DNA of 13,603 nucleotides from Mycobacterium sp. (GTDB lineage Bacteria; Actinomycetota; Actinomycetes; Mycobacteriales; Mycobacteriaceae), in contig JAHFVB010000004.1 of assembly GCA_023264755.1 (NCBI GenBank), forward strand, positions 13,998 to 27,600, in the 5' to 3' direction. Position 1 is the first letter of the stretch. Each line of letters begins with the position of its first letter. Position numbers and translations under genes: made by a program. A model generated the notes under the pieces. It searched no databases and was not told the DNA's origin. It saw only the letters and a list, made by a program, of their open reading frames with translations. This document shows, one piece after another, positions 5,750-11,974 of this stretch.

Positions 5750-6525
5750 TGCAACGTCACCCCCGCGTTGACACGAATCGATTGTCCCGTCACGCTTCCG
5801 GCGGACGAGCTGGCCAACCAAGCGACGGCGTCCCCGATGTCTTCCGGAGTACACAGCGCCCCGGTCAGCGTCTCGGCCGTGACCGCAGCGCGGAGCTGGT
5901 CGATCGGGGTCTGGGTGAGGGCCGATTCGGCTGCCCACTTGTCCAGCACCATGTCGGTCTCGATGATGCCCGGGCAGACGGTGTTGACGGTGATCCCGCG
6001 ACGCCCCAACTCGATTGCCGCCACCTGCCCCAGCCCGATCTGTGCGAACTTCGACGGGGCGTAGGCGCCGTACAGCGGCCAGGCACGAATACCGGCCTCG
6101 GAGGAGATGTTGACGATCCGACCGCCCGCGTCACCCATGGCGGCGGCTGCGCTCTGGATGCCGTAGAACGTCCCCATCAAGTTGATCTCGAAGCACCGCC
6201 TGACCTGTTCGCCGGAGAGCTCGAGGATCGACCCGGCCGCCATGTACCCCGCATTGTTGACCCAGCAATCCAGCCGGCCGAACTCCTCGAGTGCGGCCTT
6301 GGCGAGCTCCTTGGAGGTCTGCTCCTCGGACACGTCACCCTGGACCAGGGTGGTGCGCGCCGAGGTGGTGTCGTCGATCACCGCCGCGGTCTTGACCGCG
6401 GCGGCTTGATCCGAGGTCCAGCCGATGACGACGTCGAATCCGTGGTGTGCAAGCGCCTTGCTGATGCCGGCGCCGATACCGCGCCCACCACCGGTGACGA
6501 CCGCGACGGGAGTGCCGGCCGCCAT
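5746..6525 (-). CDS. Short-chain dehydrogenase/reductase
   Basis: This 259-residue classical SDR is an NAD(P)-dependent oxidoreductase acting on an alcohol, diol or carbonyl. The dinucleotide-binding motif TGGGRGIG is at 11-18, NNAG at 90-93, the structural Asn at 115, the catalytic Ser at 142 and the YxxxK pair Tyr155/Lys159. There is no acidic residue at the end of the second beta strand (IGWTSD), so a preference for NAD cannot be claimed. ATG 6525 overlaps the ligase TGA by one base (TGATG), and the 3' end overlaps the creatininase start by 4 bases, so all three should be translated as a coupled block. Following a Rieske oxygenase, such an enzyme usually oxidises the hydroxylated or diol product; that role is an inference from position. 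Confidence 0.88.
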   Translation of the reverse strand: MAAGTPVAVVTGGGRGIGAGISKALAHHGFDVVIGWTSDQAAAVKTAAVIDDTTSARTTLVQGDVSEEQTSKELAKAALEEFGRLDCWVNNAGYMAAGSILELSGEQVRRCFEINLMGTFYGIQSAAAAMGDAGGRIVNISSEAGIRAWPLYGAYAPSKFAQIGLGQVAAIELGRRGITVNTVCPGIIETDMVLDKWAAESALTQTPIDQLRAAVTAETLTGALCTPEDIGDAVAWLASSSAGSVTGQSIRVNAGVTLH

Positions 6526-7910
6526 CAGAAGAACCTGAGGTAGCGGTCGGTTTCCCAGGCCGACACGTGGGCGGTGTAGGAGTCCCACTCCAGCCGCTTC
6601 TCCGAGACGAACGAGTCGAACATCGCCTCGCCGAACACCTTACGGGCCAACGGGTCGGCTTCGAGGGCGTCGAGCGCAGTGTCCAACGACCTCGGCAACC
6701 AACCGATTCCACGCTCGGCCAGATCCTCCTCCGACAGCCGGTACAGGTTGTCACGGTTGGGCTCCCCCGGGTTCAATCCCTCTCGGATGCCCTCCAGACC
6801 CGCCGCCAGCATGAGCGCCGCACCCAGATAGGGGTTGTTCGCGCTGTCGGCGGCCCGGCACTCCACCCGACCACCGCCGCGCGGGATGCGAAGCATGTTG
6901 GTCCGGTTGTTGTCTCCGTAGCAGGCGAAGATGGGCGCCCAGGTGAGCCCGGACATGCTGCCCTGCTTGACCAATCGCTTGTAGCTGTTCACGGTGGGCG
7001 CGATCACCGCACAGATCGCCGGGGCATGCCGGAGCACCCCCGCGATGAACTGGTAACCAAGCGTCGACAGGCCGCAGTTGCGCGGATCGTCGGTCGCCTC
7101 GAAGAGGTTGGCGCCATCCTCGCCGGCCAGCGACATGTTGTAGTGCGCACCGCTGCCGGTGCGGTCGGCGAACGGCTTGGGCATCCAGGACGCGAACAGT
7201 CCATGCTTGCGGGCGAGCTCCCCGACCATCATCCGGAAGAACGTGAAGCGATCCGACATCGACACCGCATCGGTGTAGGTGAAGTCGGTCTCGAACTGGC
7301 CGTTTCCGTCCTCGTGGTCGAAGGAGTAGACGTCCCAGCCGAGTTCGTTCATGGCCGAGACGATTTCATCGACCACCGGGTAGTTGTGCAGCAGCCCGCG
7401 CAGGTCGTAGCAGGGCTTGTCCAGATCGTCGTCGAGGCTGGCCGGGGCCGGCGTGCCCACCCGGTCGTCGGTCAGCAGAAAGAACTCGGTCTCGATGCCC
7501 AGGTTGAAGGTGTAGCCCAACGCCGCGGCCTCGGCGGTGACCCGCTTGAGGATCTGGCGGCTGCACGCCTCGAATGGCGTGTCCCCGATCCACAGGTCTC
7601 CGGGGAACCACGCGACCTCGCGGTTGAACGGCGTGATGATGGCCGCATCCAGGTCCGGATGCGGGGCCACCTCGTCGTCGTTGACGTCCTGTGGCACGCC
7701 ATCCAGCGCTGCGCCGGTGAACATCTCCGATCCCTTCGCCGCTTGCACCAGATGGTTAAGGGGCACCATCTTCGCCTTCGGCTTGCCGTGCATGTCGACG
7801 AAGCTGATGGCCGCGTACTTGACTCCCGACTTGGCGAGCCGGTCCGCGACCTCGAGCGCCTTGGTGGCGATGGCCGACTGGGTGCCCTGTCCGTTCAACA
7901 CCGTGGTCAT
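6525..7910 (-). CDS. GlnT/type III glutamine-synthetase-like ligase (probable gamma-glutamylamide synthetase)
   Basis: The 461-residue protein has the whole glutamine synthetase fold. It has the N-terminal beta-grasp part (about 30-115), metal-binding GIETEFFL (Glu140, Glu142), NGQFETDF (Glu207), the GSGAHYNMS loop with His256 (252-260), and ATP/glutamate-binding NRTNMLRIP (335-343) and RVECRAAD (348-355). The sequence style matches the GlnT/type III group, which includes gamma-glutamylmethylamide synthetases, rather than housekeeping GlnA: there is no adenylylation-site region typical of GlnA. The expected reaction is ATP-dependent joining of glutamate to an amine. ATG 7910 has an AGGAAGG site, and the stop of the Rieske gene lies 13 nt before. 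Within this operon it probably activates or detoxifies the imported amine, as glutamylanilide synthetase does in aniline degradation. An ammonia-assimilating role remains possible. Confidence 0.87.
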   Translation of the reverse strand: MTTVLNGQGTQSAIATKALEVADRLAKSGVKYAAISFVDMHGKPKAKMVPLNHLVQAAKGSEMFTGAALDGVPQDVNDDEVAPHPDLDAAIITPFNREVAWFPGDLWIGDTPFEACSRQILKRVTAEAAALGYTFNLGIETEFFLLTDDRVGTPAPASLDDDLDKPCYDLRGLLHNYPVVDEIVSAMNELGWDVYSFDHEDGNGQFETDFTYTDAVSMSDRFTFFRMMVGELARKHGLFASWMPKPFADRTGSGAHYNMSLAGEDGANLFEATDDPRNCGLSTLGYQFIAGVLRHAPAICAVIAPTVNSYKRLVKQGSMSGLTWAPIFACYGDNNRTNMLRIPRGGGRVECRAADSANNPYLGAALMLAAGLEGIREGLNPGEPNRDNLYRLSEEDLAERGIGWLPRSLDTALDALEADPLARKVFGEAMFDSFVSEKRLEWDSYTAHVSAWETDRYLRFF

Positions 7911-7923
7911 GTGATGCCCCTTC

Positions 7924-9087
7924 CTATCCCGTGGATGCGAGCTTGGCCGAGTTGCCGATGAGTCCGAGTTCTCGGCCCAGGTATCGATAGAACTCCCACA
8001 ACGGACGTTCCAGGTGTGACAACCGACCGACGCCGGTGACTCCGGAGTTGATCGCACGTTGTACCGACGCGCACACGTCGAGGTCCTCGCGGTGGATGTC
8101 GCAGATCGACTTGACGAGCTGGTTGCGCCGCTCCTCGAGTTCGGGCGCGGCCAGGGCCGCAGGCGACATCGCGATGTCGAGGTGGACCTCGATGCGTCCG
8201 GCGCCCAGGGGCAGCACCTTGAGCCAGTACATGAACCCGGGCCCCAGTGACACCTGCAGTAGCGGGTAGGCGATGAAGATGAGCAGCTTGTGGGCGTGCT
8301 CCGGCGTCAGGGTGTCCGCTCCTGGGGCGAGGAACGGTTCTGCCGCAGGGTATCCCGGGGCCTGTGCCGACCACATGGTGGTGAAGTAGTCCCCGACCTC
8401 GCCGGTGGAACTCAGGTGGGCGGGGAACTCCGATTCGAGGGACTGCCGGTGCGGCCCCATGTGGTGGTAGCACTCCATGAAGTTGTCCACCATGATCTTC
8501 CAGTCCCAGTCGCACTCACCCCACTCGGTGTGTTCGACGGTCTGGTAGTTCTCGAAGTCGTACGGGTCGACTTGGGCGGACAACCCGGCGAGTTGTTCGG
8601 CCAGCGGGGTGGCTAGCCCGTCCATGTTGACGAAGACGAATCCCTTCCACAGCTCGTGCCGAAACTGCTTGAGTCCATAGTCGGCGCGGTTGAAACCGTT
8701 GGACTGCTTCATCTCCGGCGCGCCGGCCAGGTGTCCGTCGAGGCCGAAGGACCACAGATGGTAGGGACATTGCAGCACCTTGGCCTCACCCGCTCCGCTG
8801 CAGATCTCCATCCACCGGTGCGTGCAGTTGCGCGACAGCACCCGAACTTCCGAGTGCCGGTCGCGAGTCACGACCAGCGGCGTGCCCAGGATGTCGATGC
8901 TGTAGTAGCTGCCGTCGGTGGGGAGCTGCTCGATACGGCACAACGGGATCCAGCCGTGTCGGAAGACGCGATCCACCTCATCGGCATAGAGGGCGTCGCT
9001 GCCGTATGCATCCGGCGGAAGGGTGATGGCGTGTGCGGGTGAGTCGACGGCACAGGTGGCTGCCATCCGCGAGTAGTCGAAGACCAC
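7924..9087 (-). CDS. Rieske non-haem iron oxygenase, alpha subunit
   Basis: This 387-residue terminal oxygenase subunit has an N-terminal Rieske domain with Cys88-x-His90 and Cys107-x2-His110 for the [2Fe-2S] cluster. The catalytic domain contains DNFMECYHHMGPH, giving iron ligands His206 and His211 and Glu203 at the position that bridges cluster and iron. A Glu there is known from carnitine monooxygenase CntA, whereas naphthalene-type enzymes have Asp. A later EDLD near the C-terminus may supply the carboxylate ligand. The GTG start at 9087 is preceded by AAGGAG six bases upstream, 31 nt after the permease stop; the open frame extends 43 codons further as low-complexity sequence overlapping the permease gene. 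No beta subunit, ferredoxin or reductase is encoded in the window, so the enzyme is probably a homo-oligomer using partners from elsewhere. Likely reactions are hydroxylation or oxidative N-dealkylation. Confidence 0.9.
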   Translation of the reverse strand: MVFDYSRMAATCAVDSPAHAITLPPDAYGSDALYADEVDRVFRHGWIPLCRIEQLPTDGSYYSIDILGTPLVVTRDRHSEVRVLSRNCTHRWMEICSGAGEAKVLQCPYHLWSFGLDGHLAGAPEMKQSNGFNRADYGLKQFRHELWKGFVFVNMDGLATPLAEQLAGLSAQVDPYDFENYQTVEHTEWGECDWDWKIMVDNFMECYHHMGPHRQSLESEFPAHLSSTGEVGDYFTTMWSAQAPGYPAAEPFLAPGADTLTPEHAHKLLIFIAYPLLQVSLGPGFMYWLKVLPLGAGRIEVHLDIAMSPAALAAPELEERRNQLVKSICDIHREDLDVCASVQRAINSGVTGVGRLSHLERPLWEFYRYLGRELGLIGNSAKLASTG

Positions 9088-9118
9088 GAGATTCTCCTTG
9101 GGGGTGAAGTGGTGGGGC

Positions 9119-10522
9119 TTAGGCGGCCGTGGGAGCCGGCACGCTCGCGTCGGTGGTGGCGACGAGCTCGCCGATGCCGACCGGCGCCTTGCGGTTGAGT
9201 GCGTAGTGCAGCCCACCTGCGACGAATAGTCCTACCAGCCAGGCGATGTCGACGCCCCCGAGTGCAGTGGCGAACGGTCCGACGAACAGCGGGCAGCTCA
9301 TGAAGGGCACCTCGGCGAGGACCGCGATGGCGTAGGCACCGATCGACTTCCAGTTCACCAGTCCGTAGCGACCACGCATCGACAGAATGCTTCCGACGTC
9401 GTAGCGGCCGTGATGGATGACGTAGAAGTCGACGAGGTTGATCGCCGTCCATGGCACCAGCATGTAGAGCAGGAACAGAATGAGATTGGAGAGATTGGTC
9501 AGGAAGTCGCCGGAGAGGAAGATGCCGATGGCCGTCCCGATCAGCGCGAAGGCGCCCGTAACGCAACCGCGCACCAACCGCGACACGTGCGGCGGTCCCC
9601 CAGCTTGGGTCACCGTCGAGAGCCCAGCCAGGTACGGGCCGTACAGATTGTCGCAGTTGGCGCCGATCATGCCGAGCACGAGCACGATCGCGACGACCGG
9701 GGCGCCCACCGGGGCGAGACTGGACAGGTAGACGAGGGCGTCGGTGTTGAGGCTGTCCAGTGCGTACACGCCCACGACCGCACCGAGCGCCATGAACAGC
9801 ATGGCGCCGGAACAGCTACCGATCAGGGTGTACCAGAACGTCTTCGCGCCGCCCTGCTCTGTCGGCAGGTAGCGCGAGTAGTCCGAGACGTAGGGCGCGA
9901 ACGTGATCTGCCAGCTGGCACAAATGGACAAGATGAGGAAGAAGTTCGCGAACGTAGGCTGGGACGCGGCTGCGGGCGCGGTTCCGTAGTGGGCCACTGC
10001 GGCCACGAACAGCAGTACTAGTACGACGACCGAGACGAGTGCCATCGCACGGTCGAACAGATGGATGGCGCGGTACCCCGCGAACGCGATGAGCCAGGTG
10101 ACGACGTTGCAGACGACGATGCCGGTCCAGGTGGGGATTCCGGCAATGCTCGCAATCGCCTGGCCGCCGATGACGCCGGCACCGGCGAAGTAGCCCACGT
10201 ACATGATGATGGCCAGCAGATTGGGCAGTGCAGCGCCGACGAATCCGAATTGCGCTCGGCTCTGGATCATTTGGGGTAGGCCCAACTGGGGCCCTTGCGC
10301 CGAGTGATAGGCCATGAAGATCGCACCGACCAGGTTGCCGAGCACGATCGCCAGCAGCGTCGGCCCCAGGCCTGCGCCGACGGAGATGCCGATGGCTCCC
10401 GTCGTGGCCGCCATCACGGTCGCGTTGAGGGAGAACCACAGCGGGAGTAGGTGCCAGGCCTTGCCGTGGCGTTCGTCTTCCGGGATTGCACCGATGGTGC
10501 GTTGTTCGATGAGTGTTGCCAT
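9119..10522 (-). CDS. NCS1-family nucleobase/hydantoin-type permease
   Basis: This 467-residue integral membrane transporter of the nucleobase:cation symporter-1 family (cytosine, purine, allantoin, hydantoin and related compounds) has about twelve hydrophobic segments spread over residues 30-450. Typical features are the N-terminal RTIGAIPEDERHGKAWHLLPLWF entrance, SLNATVMAATTG in the first helix, a PQMIQSRAQFG loop, and APYVSDYSRYLP in the middle, the latter very characteristic of CodB-like permeases. ATG 10522 has AGGAA 6 nt upstream, and a 26-codon in-frame extension lies in the leader. It is the first gene of the operon, so its product most likely brings in the compound the following enzymes act on, possibly a small N-heterocycle or amine. 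The family alone does not fix the substrate. Confidence 0.88.
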   Translation of the reverse strand: MATLIEQRTIGAIPEDERHGKAWHLLPLWFSLNATVMAATTGAIGISVGAGLGPTLLAIVLGNLVGAIFMAYHSAQGPQLGLPQMIQSRAQFGFVGAALPNLLAIIMYVGYFAGAGVIGGQAIASIAGIPTWTGIVVCNVVTWLIAFAGYRAIHLFDRAMALVSVVVLVLLFVAAVAHYGTAPAAASQPTFANFFLILSICASWQITFAPYVSDYSRYLPTEQGGAKTFWYTLIGSCSGAMLFMALGAVVGVYALDSLNTDALVYLSSLAPVGAPVVAIVLVLGMIGANCDNLYGPYLAGLSTVTQAGGPPHVSRLVRGCVTGAFALIGTAIGIFLSGDFLTNLSNLILFLLYMLVPWTAINLVDFYVIHHGRYDVGSILSMRGRYGLVNWKSIGAYAIAVLAEVPFMSCPLFVGPFATALGGVDIAWLVGLFVAGGLHYALNRKAPVGIGELVATTDASVPAPTAA

Positions 10523-10537
10523 CTGTCGTTCCTGGTG

Positions 10538-10564
10538 ACCTCGAGGTGGGGATCCCACCGGTGG
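10538..10564 (-). promoter_or_regulatory. Nested palindromes in the permease leader
   Basis: Three overlapping inverted repeats lie 16-42 nt before the permease start: ACCTCGAGGT (10538-10547), GGTGGG-gat-CCCACC (10545-10559) and CCACCGGTGG (10555-10564). As RNA they form alternative, mutually exclusive short hairpins close to the ribosome binding site. They could be a control element or a protein site; nothing else supports either. Confidence 0.3.
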
Positions 10565-10576
10565 CTGATCAAGGCA

Positions 10577-10595
10577 CGTCACCGACGTTGTGACG
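10577..10595. promoter_or_regulatory. Inverted repeat CGTCAC-N7-GTGACG, candidate TetR operator
   Basis: Two perfect 6-bp arms (10577-10582 and 10590-10595) are separated by seven bases, giving a 19-bp site of the size bound by TetR dimers. On the minus strand it begins right where transcription from the TAGATT -10 (10602-10607) would start, so a bound protein would block the operon promoter. Binding by the operon's own TetR protein is inferred. Confidence 0.45.
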
Positions 10596-10601
10596 AACAC
10601 G

Positions 10602-10607
10602 AATCTA
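10602..10607 (-). promoter_or_regulatory. -10 hexamer of the catabolic operon
   Basis: The minus strand reads TAGATT, fitting TANNNT, with a predicted start near 10595 and a leader of about 73 nt to the permease ATG. No good -35 is seen 16-18 bases upstream, so the call is tentative. Confidence 0.35.
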
Positions 10608-10649
10608 AGCCCGGTCTGTTGCTGTGTTGTTTCACCGTGATGAATGCCT

Positions 10650-10730
10650 TATTGAGACATCCGGATCCAGTTCCGCCATCTATGTCCCGCTCAACTGGGC
10701 ATTTGAGCAACCATCTCAATAGGTTATTGA
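10650..10730. promoter_or_regulatory. Cluster of TATTGA/TTGAG inverted repeats in the divergent region
   Basis: TATTGAGA (10650-10657) and TCTCAATA (10714-10721) form an 8-bp inverted repeat. GCTCAA (10689-10694) and TTGAGC (10703-10708) form another inside it. TCAATA-ggt-TATTGA (10716-10730) is a perfect 15-nt palindrome. The sites lie between the operon and the divergent hydrolase-LuxR gene and could bind a regulator controlling either side. Confidence 0.4.
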
Positions 10731-10837
10731 CAGACTCGCCGCGAGATTGACTCTGCGCACCGGGCGTCTGGCACCGGCCGGTTCCGCACTAGGGGCCGGC
10801 CCTGCCGATTGCCCGTCCCCCCACTGCCGACACGTCG

Positions 10838-10843
10838 TACGCT
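10838..10843 (+). promoter_or_regulatory. -10 hexamer for a leaderless start of the hydrolase-LuxR gene
   Basis: TACGCT fits TANNNT and ends 7 nt before ATG 10851, the spacing expected if transcription begins at the start codon itself. No ribosome binding site precedes this ATG, which agrees with leaderless translation, common in mycobacteria. Confidence 0.5.
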
Positions 10844-10850
10844 GACTCCG

Positions 10851-11894
10851 ATGCTCGACAAGGCCGAGATCCGCTTCCTGCCGCTTGGCGCCCGCCGCCT
10901 GGCCTACGAAGTGCGCGGAGCTGGGCCCCCGCTGGTCGTTCCGGCGTGGTGGGTGAGCCACCTCGAACTCGACTGGCAGAGCCCGAACATCCGGCGGTTC
11001 TGGGAGGGCGTCGCGCACGACTACACCCTGATCCGCTACGACCGGCTCGGCGTCGGCATGTCTGACCGCACCCTGGAAGCGTCCGACCTGACGCTGGACG
11101 GCGAGGTCGCCGTCCTACGCGCGCTGCTCGTGGAACTCGACCTCGATCGGGTGTCACTTCTGGGTGGGTCATCCGGGAGCTGTACCGCCATGGCGTTCGC
11201 CGCGGCGTTTCCAGAGCAGGTCGAGCGCCTGGTGCTCTATGGGGCGTTCGCCCAGGGCGACGCACTCACCGCTCCTGGGGTGGCAGACGCGATCGTCGCT
11301 GCGGTACAAGCACATTGGGGACTCGGGTCGCGCCTGCTCGGCGACATCTTCCTGGGGGGTGTCGATGCCGAGGAGCAGGAGCGCTTCGCACGGCTACAGC
11401 GGGACTCGGCCAGCGCGGAGACCGCCGCCGCCCTGCTGCGGCTGGTCTACCGGCTCGACGCCCGCGACCGCCTTCCCCTCGTCCGCCAGCCGACGCTGGT
11501 CGTGCATCGGCGCGACGACCGGGCCGTGCCGTACCAGCTCGGCCGGGAAGTCGCAGCCGCGATACCCGGGGCGACATTCGTTCCGCTGCAGGGCAGCTCG
11601 CACTTCCCGTGGTACGGCGACGTCGATTCGATCGTTCGCGCATGCCGTCAAGTGCTGGCGCCGCCGCAGTCAGCTCCGGAGGAAGCGAGCGTGCTCGAAC
11701 CGATACTGCTGTCACCTCGCGAGCGCGAGGTGCTCGCCCAGGTGGCACGCGGTCTCGGCGATCGCGAGATCGCCGAGCAACTGGTGCTCAGCCCGCACAC
11801 CGTTCACCGCCACGTCGCGAACATTCGCCGCAAGCTCGGTAGCCCTTCTCGCACGGCCGCCGTCGCCGAAGCCGCGCGGCTCGGATTGTTGTGA
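10851..11894 (+). CDS. Alpha/beta hydrolase fused to a LuxR-type DNA-binding domain
   Basis: The 347-residue protein joins two domains. Residues 1-270 are an alpha/beta hydrolase: an early WW-containing loop near 33, YDRLGVGMSDR (63-73), the nucleophile elbow GGSSG with Ser107, an Asp pair at about 222-223 and the catalytic-type His at about 251 in GSSHF. Residues 287-347 are a LuxR/GerE helix-turn-helix starting LSPREREVL and containing the recognition part LVLSPHTVHRHVANIRRKL. An intact triad suggests that the hydrolase domain is active or at least still binds a small ligand, so the protein may be a one-component regulator sensing an ester, lactone or hydrophobic compound. ATG 10851 is chosen over an upstream TTG (10809) because of the leaderless promoter and because domain homology starts there. 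It is divergent from the catabolic operon, a common position for a second regulator. Confidence 0.85.
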   Translation: MLDKAEIRFLPLGARRLAYEVRGAGPPLVVPAWWVSHLELDWQSPNIRRFWEGVAHDYTLIRYDRLGVGMSDRTLEASDLTLDGEVAVLRALLVELDLDRVSLLGGSSGSCTAMAFAAAFPEQVERLVLYGAFAQGDALTAPGVADAIVAAVQAHWGLGSRLLGDIFLGGVDAEEQERFARLQRDSASAETAAALLRLVYRLDARDRLPLVRQPTLVVHRRDDRAVPYQLGREVAAAIPGATFVPLQGSSHFPWYGDVDSIVRACRQVLAPPQSAPEEASVLEPILLSPREREVLAQVARGLGDREIAEQLVLSPHTVHRHVANIRRKLGSPSRTAAVAEAARLGLL

Positions 11895-11906
11895 ACCAAC
11901 CGGAAA

Positions 11907-11929
11907 CGGCCATCGACGAAAGATGGCCG
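11907..11929 (+). terminator. Hairpin after the hydrolase-LuxR gene
   Basis: CGGCCATC (11907-11914) and GATGGCCG (11922-11929) form a perfect 8-bp stem with a GACGAAA loop, 12 nt after the stop codon. No T-tract follows. It separates this gene from the methyltransferase, which has its own promoter motif. Confidence 0.6.
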
Positions 11930-11936
11930 GGTTGAG

Positions 11937-11950
11937 CGATGCGTGCATCG
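11937..11950. promoter_or_regulatory. Palindrome over the -35 region of the methyltransferase promoter
   Basis: CGATGC-gt-GCATCG is a perfect 14-nt palindrome ending 12 nt before the TAGCGT -10 (11963-11968), so it covers the place of the -35 element. A protein bound here could block or assist transcription. The regulator is unknown. Confidence 0.35.
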
Positions 11951-11962
11951 TCGGTGCCCTCT

Positions 11963-11968
11963 TAGCGT
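11963..11968 (+). promoter_or_regulatory. -10 hexamer for a leaderless start of the methyltransferase gene
   Basis: TAGCGT fits TANNNT and ends 6 nt before ATG 11975, so the transcript would begin at the start codon. GGAAG is too close to the ATG to act as a normal ribosome binding site. Confidence 0.5.
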
Positions 11969-11974
11969 GGAAGC

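Noticed and set aside
5749..6543. 264-codon plus-strand open frame opposite the dehydrogenase
   Set aside because: Shadow of the SDR gene; the product is low-complexity Arg/Gly/Asp-rich with no start signal.
6567..7961. 464-codon plus-strand open frame opposite the ligase gene
   Set aside because: It is a mirror frame of the GlnT-like coding sequence, typical in GC-rich DNA. It is Arg/His/Val-rich and has no recognisable motif, while the minus-strand product has all glutamine synthetase motifs.
10809..10850. TTG start giving 14 extra residues to the hydrolase-LuxR protein
   Set aside because: The added Pro/Arg-rich residues match no hydrolase sequence, no ribosome binding site precedes it, and the -10 hexamer lies downstream of it.
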